NCBI RefSeq assembly: GCF_003990645.1
Contig: NZ_RYZK01000001.1
Span: 744,001 to 808,000, forward strand
Source: Shimia sediminis
GTDB lineage: Bacteria; Pseudomonadota; Alphaproteobacteria; Rhodobacterales; Rhodobacteraceae
Length of the DNA stretch: 64,000 nucleotides
Reading direction: 5' to 3'
Shown here one piece after another: positions 1 through 9,218 of the stretch. Position 1 is the stretch's first letter, and each line of letters opens with the position of its first letter. Made by a program: the position numbers and the translations under genes. Under the pieces are notes generated by a model. That model had not been told where the DNA came from and ran no database searches. It saw nothing but the letters and a program-made list of their open reading frames with translations.

Positions 1-2
1 TC

Positions 3-1100
3 CACCTCGGCATGCTGATGAAGCTGGGCAGCCCCGAGATGCTGCAGGCTGTCATCGCCCATGAGGCGGCGCATATCACCAATGGCCATATCACCCGGCG
101 GCATCTCAATCTGGACTATGCCCGCACCGCTGCGGGGTTAGGCACGGCGCTGGCGTTGGCGGTGGCGGCGGCCACCGGGCGCGGCGACGCCGCGGCGGGT
201 CTGGCGCTGGGGTCGCAGTCGGCGGCGATGCGTAATTTCCTTGCCCATACACGCGCCGAAGAGGCGGCGGCGGACCAATCCGGCGTACGGTACATGGCGC
301 GCAGCGGCATTGACCCGCAGGGCGCGGTTGCGGTGCACGAGATTTTTCGCGGGCAGGAGCTGTTGAACACATCGCGGCAGGATCCTTATGTGAGATCCCA
401 CCCGCTGACCCGGGACCGGATGCGAGCGATGCAGAATTTTGTCAACAATTACAAAGGCAAAACCACGGAAAGACCCGAGGACGCCTATTGGTTCGCCCGC
501 GCACGCGGCAAGGCCTCGGCCTTTACCCGCTCTGCGAAATGGACATTGGGACAGGCCAGCAACAGCCCGACCGAAGACATTCGCGCCATGCGCGAGGCGG
601 CGGCCTATCTGAAGCTTTCGGATGCGGGATCGGCCGTGGCGCGCATCAATCGGGCCATTGAATTGCGCCCGAATGACCCCTTTTATTATGAGTTGAAAGG
701 GCAAATTCTGTTGGAATCCCGGAGGTTTAACGAGGCGGTTACCGCCTATGAACGCGCGGTCGAACTGGCCCCGCGCAATGCGCTGTGCATGGCAGGTCTG
801 GGTCGGGCGCTGCTGGCGGCGGGACGTCACAAAGAGGCGCTGGACGTATTGGAAAAGGCGCGGGCACGGGATTTCCGCAATGGTCGGCTGCTGCGTGACC
901 TGGGGCAGGCCTATGCAACGAACGGACAGAACGGCATGGCGTCGTTGTCGACGGCAGAACGCTATGCCCTGGCGGGGCGGTTGCGGGACGCAGAAATTCA
1001 TGCCCGCCGCGCCTCGGGCCTTTTGCCACGTGGATCAAGCGCGTGGCGTCGGGCAGAAGATATCATGACCGCCGCGGAACGCGCGGCAAAACGAAATTAG
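3..1100 (+). CDS. M48 family metalloprotease with TPR repeats (5' truncated by window edge)
   Basis: The reading frame is already open at base 3 (HLGMLMKLG...), so the true start lies outside the window. Zinc-protease signature HEAAH followed by NGH is at about residues 17-24 of the visible part. The C-terminal half holds TPR-like helices (for example AIELRPNDPFYYELKGQIL and RAVELAPRNALCMAGLGRAL). This is the BepA/YfgC-like layout, in which a periplasmic metalloprotease with a TPR domain takes part in outer-membrane protein quality control. The signal peptide cannot be seen because the N-terminus is missing. The next gene, a DsbA-like thiol oxidoreductase 22 nt downstream, is also an envelope folding factor, so the two may be co-transcribed. 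The family call is firm. The substrate is inferred. Confidence 0.85.
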   Translation, partial: HLGMLMKLGSPEMLQAVIAHEAAHITNGHITRRHLNLDYARTAAGLGTALALAVAAATGRGDAAAGLALGSQSAAMRNFLAHTRAEEAAADQSGVRYMARSGIDPQGAVAVHEIFRGQELLNTSRQDPYVRSHPLTRDRMRAMQNFVNNYKGKTTERPEDAYWFARARGKASAFTRSAKWTLGQASNSPTEDIRAMREAAAYLKLSDAGSAVARINRAIELRPNDPFYYELKGQILLESRRFNEAVTAYERAVELAPRNALCMAGLGRALLAAGRHKEALDVLEKARARDFRNGRLLRDLGQAYATNGQNGMASLSTAERYALAGRLRDAEIHARRASGLLPRGSSAWRRAEDIMTAAERAAKRN

Positions 1101-1122
1101 TATATAGAAAACGGAGACTTAC

Positions 1123-1869
1123 ATGATCCGATCCCTCACCCTTGCCAGTGCATTTGCACTTGCTGCGCTGCCAACCCTGGCGCTGGATCTCGACAAGATG
1201 ACCGATGCGGAACGCGAGATTTTCCGCGCTGAAGTCCGGGCCTATCTGCTGGATAATCCGGAAGTGATCATGGAGGCGGTCGACCTCTTGGAGCAACGTC
1301 AGGCGCAGGCCGAAGCAGCCCATGATCTGTCCCTCGTCAAAGCCCATGCGGGCGAGATTTTTGACGATGGTTACAGCTGGGTGGGCGGCAACCTCGAAGG
1401 CGATATCACCCTGGTGGAATTTGTCGATTACCGCTGTGGCTATTGCCGACGCGCCCACGAAGAGGTCAAGAAACTGGTCTCAACAGATGGCAATATCCGT
1501 TTGATTTACAAGGAGTTTCCCATTCTGGGTGAAGCTTCGGTCCTGTCGTCACGCTTTGCCGTGGCGGTCAAGCAGGTGGCGGGCGACGAGGCCTATGCAC
1601 AGGCCCATGACGCGCTGATTTCGATGACAGGCGAGCCCAGCCCAACCGCATTGGCGCGACTTGCCGAGGCGCTGGGGCTGGATGCGCAAAAGGTGATTGC
1701 GCATATGGATGACGACTCGGTGACCGAGGAAATTCGCAGGACGCGGGCGCTGGCGCAGAAGCTGAACATCTCGGGCACACCGACATTTGTGATGCAGGAT
1801 CAGCTGCTGCGGGGGTATCTGCCTTATGAGGGGATGGCGTCGCTGGTGGCGGACAAACGCGCAAAATAA
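1123..1869 (+). CDS. DsbA-family thiol:disulfide oxidoreductase (exported)
   Basis: A 248-residue protein. Residues 1-20 form a signal peptide (hydrophobic, ending LPTLA), so it acts in the periplasm. A thioredoxin-fold DsbA domain follows, with active-site C105-G-Y-C108 (DYRCGYCRRAH) and a cis-proline loop ISGTPTFV near residue 217. A helical stretch of about 70 residues lies between signal and domain, as in Com1/ScsC/BdbD-like members. It probably oxidises or isomerises disulfides in exported proteins. The start has a purine-rich region (ACGGAGACTTAC) before the ATG. It follows the M48 protease gene closely. Partner (DsbB-like) and substrates are not visible here. Confidence 0.88.
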   Translation: MIRSLTLASAFALAALPTLALDLDKMTDAEREIFRAEVRAYLLDNPEVIMEAVDLLEQRQAQAEAAHDLSLVKAHAGEIFDDGYSWVGGNLEGDITLVEFVDYRCGYCRRAHEEVKKLVSTDGNIRLIYKEFPILGEASVLSSRFAVAVKQVAGDEAYAQAHDALISMTGEPSPTALARLAEALGLDAQKVIAHMDDDSVTEEIRRTRALAQKLNISGTPTFVMQDQLLRGYLPYEGMASLVADKRAK

Positions 1870-1944
1870 CCAAGTTGTACATCTTTTTCAGAGGCGACTC
1901 TCCAAGTTGTACAACTTTTTTTCGGCGTTTCTCCAAGTTGTACA
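1870..1944 (+). repeat. three direct copies of CCAAGTTGTACA, about 32-bp period
   Basis: Copies begin at 1870, 1902 and 1933, immediately after the dsbA-like stop codon. Each contains the palindromic core TTGTACAA or a near variant. The middle copy extends to AAGTTGTACAACTT followed by a run of T, so it could also form a terminator hairpin. The 31-32 bp period is close to three helical turns. Function unknown: operator array or terminator series. Confidence 0.7.
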
Positions 1945-1974
1945 AGTTGGGTATTAACCGGATTTAAACGGTTC

Positions 1975-2046
1975 CGGAGGGGCGCTGCCCCTCTGGACGC
2001 CTGATCGGCGTCCATTCACCCCGGAGTATTTTTGGCAATACGAAGC
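1975..2046 (+). repeat. dispersed intergenic hairpin element, copy 1
   Basis: GC-rich inverted repeats (GAGGGGCGCTGCCCCTC, then GGACGCC...GGCGTCC) are followed by a CCCCGGAGTATTTTTGGC tail and GAAG. Related sequences occur at 24945-25013 (minus orientation), 50335-50410 (minus orientation) and 59435-59486. This copy lies between the convergent dsbA-like gene and ispG, where it could act as a terminator. Confidence 0.65.
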
Positions 2047-2055
2047 GCCATCGGA

Positions 2056-3189
2056 TCAGAGGTCTTCGGGTTGGCTTTCGATCTTGCCGGCCTCGATCTC
2101 GGCGGCGCGTTTTTCGACCTGTTCGACGATGTGTTCGACCATCTGGTCGTTGTTGAGTTTGTGGCTTTGTTTGCCCGCCAGGTAGACCATGCCCGCGCCT
2201 GCGCCGCCGCCGGTGAAGCCGACGTCGGTCATCAGCGCTTCGCCGGGGCCGTTCACCACGCAGCCGATGATCGAAAGTGACATCGGTGTGTGGATATGGG
2301 CGAGGCGATTTTCCAGTGCTTCGACGGTTTTGATGACGTCAAAGCCCTGCCGCGCGCAGGAGGGGCAGGAAATGATGTTCACACCACGGTGGCGCAGGCC
2401 GAGGGATTTCAGAATCTCGAAGCCGACCTTGACCTCTTCCACCGGATCGGCGGAGAGGCTGACGCGCAGGGTGTCGCCGATGCCCATCCACAGGAGCTGC
2501 CCGAGGCCGATGGCAGATTTGATGGTGCCGCTGACAAAGCCGCCCGCCTCGGTCACGCCAAGGTGGATCGGGGCGTCGGTGGCCTCGGCCAGCTGCTGAT
2601 AGGCAGCGGCGGTCATGAAGACATCCGAGGCTTTGACGCTGATCTTGTATTCGTGGAAGTCATTGTCTTCGAGAATGCGGATGTGTTCCAGCCCGCTTTC
2701 GACCATGGCATCCGGACACGGTTCGCCGTATTTCTCCAAGAGGTGCTTTTCCAGCGACCCGGCGTTGACGCCGATGCGGATGGAACAGCCGTGGTCCTTG
2801 GCGGCCTGAATGACCTCTTTGACGCGTTTTTCGTCGCCGATGTTGCCGGGGTTGATGCGCAGGCAGGCAGCACCCGCCTCGGCGGCCTCGATGGCGCGTT
2901 TGTAGTGAAAGTGGATGTCGGCGACGATGGGCACCGGGCTTTCGCGGGTGATTTCCCGCAACGCGGCGGTGGCGGCCGCGTCGGGTGTGGACACGCGCAC
3001 GATGTCGGCCCCGGCCTCGGCGGCGGCGAGCACCTGCCCCAGCGTGGCCTTTACATCCGATGAATCCGTGTTGGTCATGGTCTGAACAGCAATGGGCGCG
3101 TCGCCCCCCACCGGCACATTGCCGACATGGATCTGGCGCGACACACGGCGTTCGATGTTGCGCCATGGGCAGATGTGGTTGATCGACAT
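2056..3189 (-). CDS. ispG: 4-hydroxy-3-methylbut-2-en-1-yl diphosphate synthase
   Basis: IspG/GcpE converts methylerythritol cyclodiphosphate to HMBPP in the MEP isoprenoid pathway, using a [4Fe-4S] cluster. The N-terminal TIM-barrel sequence ([18 protein letters not shown]) is characteristic. Cluster cysteines appear in [11 protein letters not shown] and [10 protein letters not shown]. The 377-residue length is normal for the short bacterial form. The chosen start is MSINHICPW at 3189, preceded by GAGGGG at suitable spacing; an upstream in-frame start would add six residues. Its promoter should lie in the gap before the RodZ-like gene, downstream of that gene's terminator. Confidence 0.95.
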   Translation of the reverse strand: MSINHICPWRNIERRVSRQIHVGNVPVGGDAPIAVQTMTNTDSSDVKATLGQVLAAAEAGADIVRVSTPDAAATAALREITRESPVPIVADIHFHYKRAIEAAEAGAACLRINPGNIGDEKRVKEVIQAAKDHGCSIRIGVNAGSLEKHLLEKYGEPCPDAMVESGLEHIRILEDNDFHEYKISVKASDVFMTAAAYQQLAEATDAPIHLGVTEAGGFVSGTIKSAIGLGQLLWMGIGDTLRVSLSADPVEEVKVGFEILKSLGLRHRGVNIISCPSCARQGFDVIKTVEALENRLAHIHTPMSLSIIGCVVNGPGEALMTDVGFTGGGAGAGMVYLAGKQSHKLNNDQMVEHIVEQVEKRAAEIEAGKIESQPEDL

Positions 3190-3238
3190 GGAAAAGCCCC
3201 TCAGCAACTAAAGCTTTTTGCGTTTTTACCGAGTCAGG

Positions 3239-3286
3239 AAAAAAGGCAAAAAGCCCACCCACCGTCGGTCTTGTGGGCGTTTTGCC
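3239..3286 (-). terminator. rho-independent terminator of the RodZ-like gene
   Basis: Arms at 3245-3258 (GGCAAAAAGCCCAC) and 3273-3286 (GTGGGCGTTTTGCC) pair. Read on the minus strand, the hairpin ends in a T run at 3244-3239. It sits just after the minus-strand gene ending at 3370. Confidence 0.75.
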
Positions 3287-3369
3287 TTCAATCTGTACCC
3301 AAGATTAAAGACAAAACGCTTTAGGTTTGGGGCTTATGTAGGCCGGTTCCCCGGAGGGGGCAATGGCGA

Positions 3370-4542
3370 TTACTGCTGTGCGAGGGCTGCGGCGTCAGCC
3401 TCGGCCACGATACGCGCAAGTTCCGGGTCGCCGCCGAGATCAGCAAGGTCATAGGATTCCTGCAAATGGTCGAGATCAAGCGCCAGATCACCGATGCGGT
3501 CGGCCCCCTGGCCTGCCGGGCCATAAAGCGCGCCGTTCAGTTTGAAATAGACCGAGCCGCTCATCCCGGCGGTCAGGATTGGCGGTTCCTCGGTGGGTGG
3601 CAGGGTGAATTCTTCGCCTGCATTGAGGATCTTTTCGAGCAGGATCGAGCCGTCGGCGGCGCGCACACGCACCCATGCCGGGCGCACGGCCATCAGCGTC
3701 AGTTCGGGCGCATCGCCCGTCAGGACCTGCGGGATGGCGCGGTCGAGTGCTTCTTCGGCTTCGGCGGTGGTGAAGGGCACATCCTGAGTGAAGAGGCCGG
3801 TGGAGGACGGATCGAGGGTCGAGATCGGCGCGTCGCGCGCCACCATCACAGGCACATCCAGCGCCTGTGGGCGATAGAGCCGGTCCAGCGCTTCGGGTGG
3901 TGTGGAAAAGCTGTTGGTGGCGATCTCTTCCGCTGAGGCGGTTGCCCCGGCCAGCGGGTCAAGATCGGCGGCCACCACCGGGGTCTGATCGACCGGGGCC
4001 AGCTGCACGCGTTGGATTTCGTTCAGAACCGACCAGCCGCCATAGCCGATGGCCGCGATCAGCGCGACCAGCACCAGTGACGAGCCAATGGCGCGCGGTT
4101 CAATGCGCGACAGGATCGATTCCTGTTCAGGGGTAAAGGCCATGACCGGGTTTTCAAACGGGTCGGCATCAGCAGCGCGCAGCGGCCTGTCGCCCTTGCG
4201 GATGGTCGAGGCCTCGGCGGACATGCCGTGGGCGGTGGTAAACCCGCTTTCGGCGCAGAACTGGTCATACGCGGCCTCGGGGTCGATCCCGAGGTAGCGG
4301 GCATAAGAACGCACGTATCCGGCGATGAACCCAGGGGTTTCAAAGGCCGAAGGATCGCTGTTTTCGATGGCGGAGATATAAGAGGCCCGGATGCGCAGCT
4401 CGCGCTGAACGTCGAGCAGTGATTTTCCGAGAGTCGCCCGTTCGCCCCGCATCATGTCGCCAAGACGCAGGTCGTAGTCGTCAAAGCCCTTTGGGCCCTC
4501 TTCGACCTTTTCGGTATTGCGCTGTCCCTTGCGCCTGATCAT
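3370..4542 (-). CDS. RodZ-like cell-shape protein (HTH + TM + DUF4115)
   Basis: A 390-residue protein. An N-terminal XRE/HTH_25 domain (about residues 26-95: LGDMMRGERATLGKSLLDVQ...AIENSDPSAFETPGFIAGYVRSY) resembles RodZ. One membrane segment lies near residues 150-170 (SSLVLVALIAAIGYGGWSVL). A C-terminal periplasmic domain of DUF4115 type follows (PAWVRVRAADGSILLEKILNAGEEFTLP). RodZ anchors MreB to the membrane and helps set cell width; this role is inferred from architecture. It is the usual upstream neighbour of ispG in alphaproteobacteria. The C-terminal tail is rich in alanine and acidic residues. Confidence 0.8.
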   Translation of the reverse strand: MIRRKGQRNTEKVEEGPKGFDDYDLRLGDMMRGERATLGKSLLDVQRELRIRASYISAIENSDPSAFETPGFIAGYVRSYARYLGIDPEAAYDQFCAESGFTTAHGMSAEASTIRKGDRPLRAADADPFENPVMAFTPEQESILSRIEPRAIGSSLVLVALIAAIGYGGWSVLNEIQRVQLAPVDQTPVVAADLDPLAGATASAEEIATNSFSTPPEALDRLYRPQALDVPVMVARDAPISTLDPSSTGLFTQDVPFTTAEAEEALDRAIPQVLTGDAPELTLMAVRPAWVRVRAADGSILLEKILNAGEEFTLPPTEEPPILTAGMSGSVYFKLNGALYGPAGQGADRIGDLALDLDHLQESYDLADLGGDPELARIVAEADAAALAQQ

Positions 4543-4651
4543 GCCTATCGCCCCACTGCAGTGCCGATCCGTTACCGTCCCCGATTCGGATCGGGCCCTT
4601 TGTTGAGGCTAAAGTAACACAGTGCAACAATAATTGCACCTTTGACGGGTA

Positions 4652-5875
4652 TCAGCCCGCCAGTTCGGCACGATTCAGCGCACAGTGCGACCAGAGCTCG
4701 TCCATGGCGCGCACAAGCTTGTCCATTTCGTCCGGTCCGTGCACCGGCGACGGGGTAAAGCGCAGACGCTCGGTTCCACGTGGCACGGTGGGGAAGTTGA
4801 TGGGCTGCACGTAGATGCCAAACTGATCCAGCAACATATCCGACAGTTTCTTGGTGTGGACCGGATCACCCACGATCACCGGCACGATGTGGCTGCCGTG
4901 ATCGATGATCGGCATGCCAAGCCCCTTGAGGCGCAGTTTGAGGATCTTTGCCTGGGTCTGCTGCTGATCGCGGCGGTCCTGATCGCCCTTGAGGTGCCGG
5001 ACCGATGCGGCGGCACCGGCGGCCACGGCAGGCGGCAGTGAGGTGGTAAAGATAAAGCCCGGCGCATAAGAGCGGATGGCATCACACATCTTGTCGCTGG
5101 CGGCGATATAGCCGCCCATGACGCCATATGCCTTGGCCAGGGTGCCGTTGATGATGTCGATACGATGCGCCAGACGGTCGCGTTCGGTGACACCGCCACC
5201 GCGCGGGCCATACATGCCAACCGCGTGCACTTCGTCAATATAGGTCAGGGCGCCGAATTCGTCGGCCAGATCGCAGATCGCCTCGATCGGGCCAAAGTCG
5301 CCGTCCATCGAGTAGATCGATTCAAAGGCGATCAGTTTGGGCGCGGCAGGATCGTCGGCCTGCAGCAGTTCACGCAGATGTTCCACGTCGTTGTGACGGA
5401 AGATGCGCTTGGCACCGCCATTGCGGCGCACGCCTTCGATCATCGAGGCGTGGTTCAGCGAGTCCGAATAGATGATCAGGCCGGGGAACAGTTTTGGCAG
5501 GGTCGAGAGCGTTGCGTCATTGGCGATATAGGCCGAGGTGAACAACAGCGCCGATTCCTTGCCATGCAGGTCGGCGATCTCGGCCTCGAGCCGCTTGTGA
5601 TAAACGGTGGTGCCCGAGATGTTGCGCGTCCCGCCCGAGCCAGCGCCGGTGGCATCAAGGGCTTCGTGCATCGCGTCGAGGACAACCGGGTGCTGGCCCA
5701 TGCCCAGATAGTCGTTGCCACACCAGACGGTCACCGGTTGGGTGGTGCCATCGGGCTTGTTCCAGACCGCATGCGGAAAGTTGCCTTTCTCACGCTCGAT
5801 ATTGATGAATGTGCGATAACGGCCTTCATCATGCAGTCGCTGGATAGCGGCTTCGATCTGAGCAGTATAGTCCAC
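4652..5875 (-). CDS. hemA: 5-aminolevulinate synthase (C4/Shemin pathway)
   Basis: A PLP enzyme of the alpha-oxoamine synthase family that condenses glycine with succinyl-CoA to make ALA, the first tetrapyrrole precursor. Its 407-residue length matches alphaproteobacterial HemA. Visible hallmarks: [13 protein letters not shown] near the N-terminus, [11 protein letters not shown] substrate loop, [12 protein letters not shown], and the Schiff-base lysine in [13 protein letters not shown]. The upstream region carries an FNR-type box (6009-6022), matching known oxygen control of hemA in Rhodobacter relatives. The downstream gap to the RodZ-like gene holds only a weak dyad (4622-4639). Confidence 0.97.
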   Translation of the reverse strand: MDYTAQIEAAIQRLHDEGRYRTFINIEREKGNFPHAVWNKPDGTTQPVTVWCGNDYLGMGQHPVVLDAMHEALDATGAGSGGTRNISGTTVYHKRLEAEIADLHGKESALLFTSAYIANDATLSTLPKLFPGLIIYSDSLNHASMIEGVRRNGGAKRIFRHNDVEHLRELLQADDPAAPKLIAFESIYSMDGDFGPIEAICDLADEFGALTYIDEVHAVGMYGPRGGGVTERDRLAHRIDIINGTLAKAYGVMGGYIAASDKMCDAIRSYAPGFIFTTSLPPAVAAGAAASVRHLKGDQDRRDQQQTQAKILKLRLKGLGMPIIDHGSHIVPVIVGDPVHTKKLSDMLLDQFGIYVQPINFPTVPRGTERLRFTPSPVHGPDEMDKLVRAMDELWSHCALNRAELAG

Positions 5876-6008
5876 GGGTTGTCCCTCCGCATTTCAATCG
5901 CTGGCCTGGAGGATGCGCGTTTCCGGCCAGCAATCATTCAAGTGTATGAATGGATATATCGCGCGCACCATTTGCACAACAGGTTACATTTTGCCGCGAT
6001 GCCCAACC

Positions 6009-6022
6009 TTGACACAAGTCAA
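6009..6022. promoter_or_regulatory. FNR/FnrL-type box TTGAC-ACAA-GTCAA
   Basis: A perfect TTGAC-N4-GTCAA dyad, close to the FNR consensus TTGAT-N4-ATCAA. It lies about 134 bp before hemA and about 100 bp before the divergent M20 peptidase gene. Known FnrL regulation of hemA in Rhodobacter makes hemA the likelier target. Confidence 0.7.
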
Positions 6023-6121
6023 GACATTCACCGCCTCTTTGTGCCGTCGCTGGACAGTGCCGTCAGGCCTGATAGGCTCGCCACAAATGACAGTTGAGTT
6101 ATAGGAACAGGACCCCAAAAC

Positions 6122-7495
6122 ATGTCGCTTGAAAACGTACTGGACCGTATCGATTCCGACCTATCCGAGGCCACGGACCGTCTGATGGAGCTTTTGCGAA
6201 TCCCGTCGATCTCGACCGATCCGGCCTTTAAGGCCGAGTGTGACCGGGCCGCAGACTGGCTGGTGGCTGATCTGCAAACCCTTGGTGTTACAGCGGAAAA
6301 GCGCCCCACTCCGGGGCACCCGATGGTGGTGGGCCATGTGGATGGGCCGGGACCGCACCTGTTGTTCTACGGCCATTATGACGTGCAGCCGGTGGACCCG
6401 CTGGAACTGTGGGATCGCGACCCCTTTGACCCGGCGATCGAGGAAACGCCAGCCGGTAAGGTGATCCGCGGGCGCGGTTCGTCCGACGACAAGGGCCAGC
6501 TGATGACCTTTCTCGAGGCCTGCCGCGCGTGGAAGGCGGTACACGGCGCCCTGCCCTGCAAGATCACGTTCTTTTTAGAAGGTGAGGAAGAATCAGGCTC
6601 GCCTTCGCTGGTGCCGTTCATGCAGGAAAACGCCGAGGAACTGACCACGGATATTGCGCTGATCTGCGACACCGGATTGTTCGAGAGCGCCGTGCCCGCG
6701 ATCACCACGCAGCTGCGCGGGCTATTGGGTGAGGATTTCACCATCACCGGCCCCAGCCGCGATCTGCATTCGGGCATGTATGGCGGCATTGCCATGAACC
6801 CGATCCGGGTGTTGTCCGGCATTCTGGCGGGGCTTCAGGACGAGACGGGGGCCGTGACCCTGCCCGGCTTTTATGACGACGTGCCCGAGCTGGCTGATGA
6901 GATCCGTGCGCAATGGCAGGGGCTGAACTTTGACCACGAGACCTATCTGGGGGATGTGGGGCTGAAGGCGCCGGCAGGTGAACAGGACCGCACGCCGCTG
7001 GAACAGATCTGGTCGCGCCCGACCTGTGACGTGAACGGCATCTGGGGCGGCTATACCGGTGACGGCTTCAAGACCGTGCTGCCCAGCGAAGCCTCGGCCA
7101 AGCTGTCGTTCAGGCTGGTGGGCCAGCAGGACCCCGACAAGATCCGCGCAAGTTTCCGGCACTATCTGGAGAGCAACCTGCCCGACGGGTTCACGGTCAC
7201 GTATCGCACGGAAAAAGGCTCACCTGCCTCGCAGATGTCGATTGCCGACCCGGCCTTTGAAAAGGCGCGCAAGGCGCTGTCCGACGAATGGCCCCGCCCG
7301 GCAGCTTACGTGGGCTGTGGCGGATCAATCCCGATTGCCGGGTATTTCAAGGACATTCTGGGCGTCGATTCCATGCTGATCGGGTTTGGCAAGGATGACG
7401 ACCAGATCCACTCGCCAAATGAGAAATACGACCTGCAGAGCTTTCACAAGGGCACGCGGAGCTGGGCACGGATTCTGGCGGAGTTGACCAAGTGA
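6122..7495 (+). CDS. M20 family dipeptidase/metallohydrolase
   Basis: A 457-residue M20 di-zinc hydrolase of the CNDP/DapE-like dipeptidase branch. Metal and catalytic motifs are present: FYGHYDVQPVDPLELW (first His/Asp), GRGSSDDKGQL (bridging Asp), EGEEESGSPSL (general-base Glu and second Glu) and IALICDTGLF. The inserted dimerisation domain is seen around DLHSGMYGGIAMNP. No signal peptide, so it should be cytosolic and cleave short peptides. A GGAACAGGA-like Shine-Dalgarno lies upstream. It is transcribed divergently from hemA and followed by a clear terminator, so it is probably monocistronic. Substrate cannot be told from sequence. Confidence 0.88.
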   Translation: MSLENVLDRIDSDLSEATDRLMELLRIPSISTDPAFKAECDRAADWLVADLQTLGVTAEKRPTPGHPMVVGHVDGPGPHLLFYGHYDVQPVDPLELWDRDPFDPAIEETPAGKVIRGRGSSDDKGQLMTFLEACRAWKAVHGALPCKITFFLEGEEESGSPSLVPFMQENAEELTTDIALICDTGLFESAVPAITTQLRGLLGEDFTITGPSRDLHSGMYGGIAMNPIRVLSGILAGLQDETGAVTLPGFYDDVPELADEIRAQWQGLNFDHETYLGDVGLKAPAGEQDRTPLEQIWSRPTCDVNGIWGGYTGDGFKTVLPSEASAKLSFRLVGQQDPDKIRASFRHYLESNLPDGFTVTYRTEKGSPASQMSIADPAFEKARKALSDEWPRPAAYVGCGGSIPIAGYFKDILGVDSMLIGFGKDDDQIHSPNEKYDLQSFHKGTRSWARILAELTK

Positions 7496-7525
7496 CCGCC
7501 TGAAGAGGTCCTGCAAGACACGGAT

Positions 7526-7556
7526 GGCCACGCTGTCAAAGGCGTGGCCGTTTCGT
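7526..7556 (+). terminator. terminator after the M20 dipeptidase
   Basis: Eight-bp arms GGCCACGC (7526-7533) and GCGTGGCC (7542-7549) with an 8-nt loop, followed by GTTTCGTT. Confidence 0.65.
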
Positions 7557-7657
7557 TAATGGCGACGAAGGGTGCCTTCTGTCAAATCCCTGCAATGCGC
7601 CGATGGCCGAATTGGTTGCCTTGGACCTGACCAATCCCAGACAAGCCAGCCAAAGTG

Positions 7658-9121
7658 TCAGGTTCGCACGTATTGAGTGGCCGCATTCTGATCGACGGCA
7701 TAGTCCCAGGCCGTGTTGTTGCGCTTCATTGCGTCATTGACCACCTGCTTGAGCGGTAGCCGCTCCCAGACCTCGCGGCTGATCTTTTCGAGATCGAAGT
7801 CACCGCCGGTTATGACCTGCTCGAGCGTTGCCTCGATCTCGCGGCAGTCCGGGTCTCCGGCGCGGTTGTGCCACTCGTCGGGGTCCTCAGCCAGATTGTA
7901 GAGCTGCGGTGCCGAGCCGTGCAGATAGTGATACTTCCACTCACCCAGGCGCACCATAAAGGCCGGGCGCATGATGCCTTCGCCATGGTATTCGGAGATC
8001 ACCGGGATCACGGCGAGGTCCGCACCATGGACCGCGGCAAGCAACGACCGCCCCTGCAGCGGCTGCACCGGCTGTTGGCCTGCTATTTCGATCAGCGTCG
8101 CGGGCACATCCAGCAGGGATACCGGCGTTGATATCTCTTGCGGCGCGACGCCGGGGATGTCGATGAACAGCGGAATACGGGCGGACCACTCATACAGGCT
8201 TCGTTTCTGGATCATGCCCTTTTCGCCCAGCATCTCGCCGTGGTCGGACGTGACGATGACAATGGTGTCGTCGCGCAGGCCGTTTTCGTCCAGAACGCCC
8301 AGCAGCTCGCCGATCTTGTCGTCGACATAATGCGCCAGGGCGGCAAATCCGCGCCGCATGGCAATCAGGTTCTTCGGATCACGAATCTCATCCCCGCGCT
8401 CGTGCAGCCCGTGCCAGCGCCGGATCGCCCGATCATAGTCCGAGTATCTGTCGTCCATATCCTCGGGGTAGTCCGGCAGCGGGATATCGGCATCCTTGTA
8501 CATCTCCCAGTATTTCTTGGGCACTTTGTAGGGCGGGTGCGGATTGGTGAACGAAACCGTGAGCATCCAAGGTTTGTCAGGCGCATGGCGCAGATATTCG
8601 AGCGACTTAAAGTGTGTCTCTTCGTCATATTGCAGCTCTTTGGACCAACCGGGGCCGATGTTCTCGGCCAGATACTGCGGCGTGAAGTCAAAGGCCCGGA
8701 ATGCCGGGTCGTCTTCGGGTGGCAGCGGATAGGACCAGATAAAGCCCGAGGGGTACACATCCGTGTTCAGGCGGCGCTGGAACCCGTGAAGCTGGTCGGC
8801 CCCGATGAAGTGCATCTTGCCGGACAGGACTGTCTCGTATCCCGCGTTGGTCAGGTAGTGCGCAAAGGTCGGGATAAAGCTGTGATAGGGGTCGCCATTG
8901 TCATAACAGCCCGTGGTCGAAGTATAGAGCCCGGTCATGAAACAGGACCGGGCCGGAACGCAGATCGGGCTGGGAGTGTAGGCGTCCGTGAAAGTGGCAG
9001 ATCGCTGTGCCAGGGCTGTCATGTGTGCGGTTCTGGCGCCCGAGCCACCGCAGGCCTCGAGCATGAAGGGGGTCATCTGGTCGGTCATGATCAGCAGGAT
9101 GTTTGGTTGTTTGGGGCTCAT
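7658..9121 (-). CDS. betC: sulfatase, probable choline-sulfatase
   Basis: A type I sulfatase of 487 residues. The formylglycine motif is C54-V-P-A-R (SPICVPARSC). N-terminal NILLIMTDQM and the metal site TSDHGEMLGEKG are typical. The opening resembles BetC, and the C-terminal tail ending NTAWDYAVDQ...TQYVRT resembles the choline-sulfatase-specific C-terminal extension. BetC hydrolyses choline-O-sulfate to choline and sulfate, feeding glycine betaine synthesis or catabolism. No signal peptide, so it is cytosolic as expected for BetC. Divergent to a GlxA-type regulator, with phased operator-like boxes between the two. Other aryl or alkyl sulfate substrates are possible. Confidence 0.75.
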   Translation of the reverse strand: MSPKQPNILLIMTDQMTPFMLEACGGSGARTAHMTALAQRSATFTDAYTPSPICVPARSCFMTGLYTSTTGCYDNGDPYHSFIPTFAHYLTNAGYETVLSGKMHFIGADQLHGFQRRLNTDVYPSGFIWSYPLPPEDDPAFRAFDFTPQYLAENIGPGWSKELQYDEETHFKSLEYLRHAPDKPWMLTVSFTNPHPPYKVPKKYWEMYKDADIPLPDYPEDMDDRYSDYDRAIRRWHGLHERGDEIRDPKNLIAMRRGFAALAHYVDDKIGELLGVLDENGLRDDTIVIVTSDHGEMLGEKGMIQKRSLYEWSARIPLFIDIPGVAPQEISTPVSLLDVPATLIEIAGQQPVQPLQGRSLLAAVHGADLAVIPVISEYHGEGIMRPAFMVRLGEWKYHYLHGSAPQLYNLAEDPDEWHNRAGDPDCREIEATLEQVITGGDFDLEKISREVWERLPLKQVVNDAMKRNNTAWDYAVDQNAATQYVRT

Positions 9122-9189
9122 GGCGCGTGTTCCTTATGCTCTGGGATGTCCGCAGGGTAGCAGCACCGCTGCACAGGACTTATTGAAAC

Positions 9190-9216
9190 TGGCCAGATGA
9201 TGGTCATAACTGGCCA
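9190..9216. promoter_or_regulatory. three TGGYCA boxes at 10-11 bp intervals (candidate AraC-type operator)
   Basis: TGGCCA at 9190, TGGTCA at 9201 and TGGCCA at 9211 lie in direct orientation on one helical face. The outer two belong to a longer direct repeat AACTGGCCA, 21 bp apart. They sit between betC (start 9121) and the divergent GlxA-type regulator, as expected for an AraC-family activator site. Confidence 0.55.
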
Positions 9217-9218
9217 TA

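Noticed and set aside
1870-1944. The three CCAAGTTGTACA copies as a CRISPR array
   Set aside because: Repeats are only 12 bp with about 20-bp spacers that resemble each other; no cas genes.
4622-4639. GTGCAA-N6-TTGCAC dyad as terminator of hemA
   Set aside because: Short stem and no T run on the minus strand; kept only as a remark.
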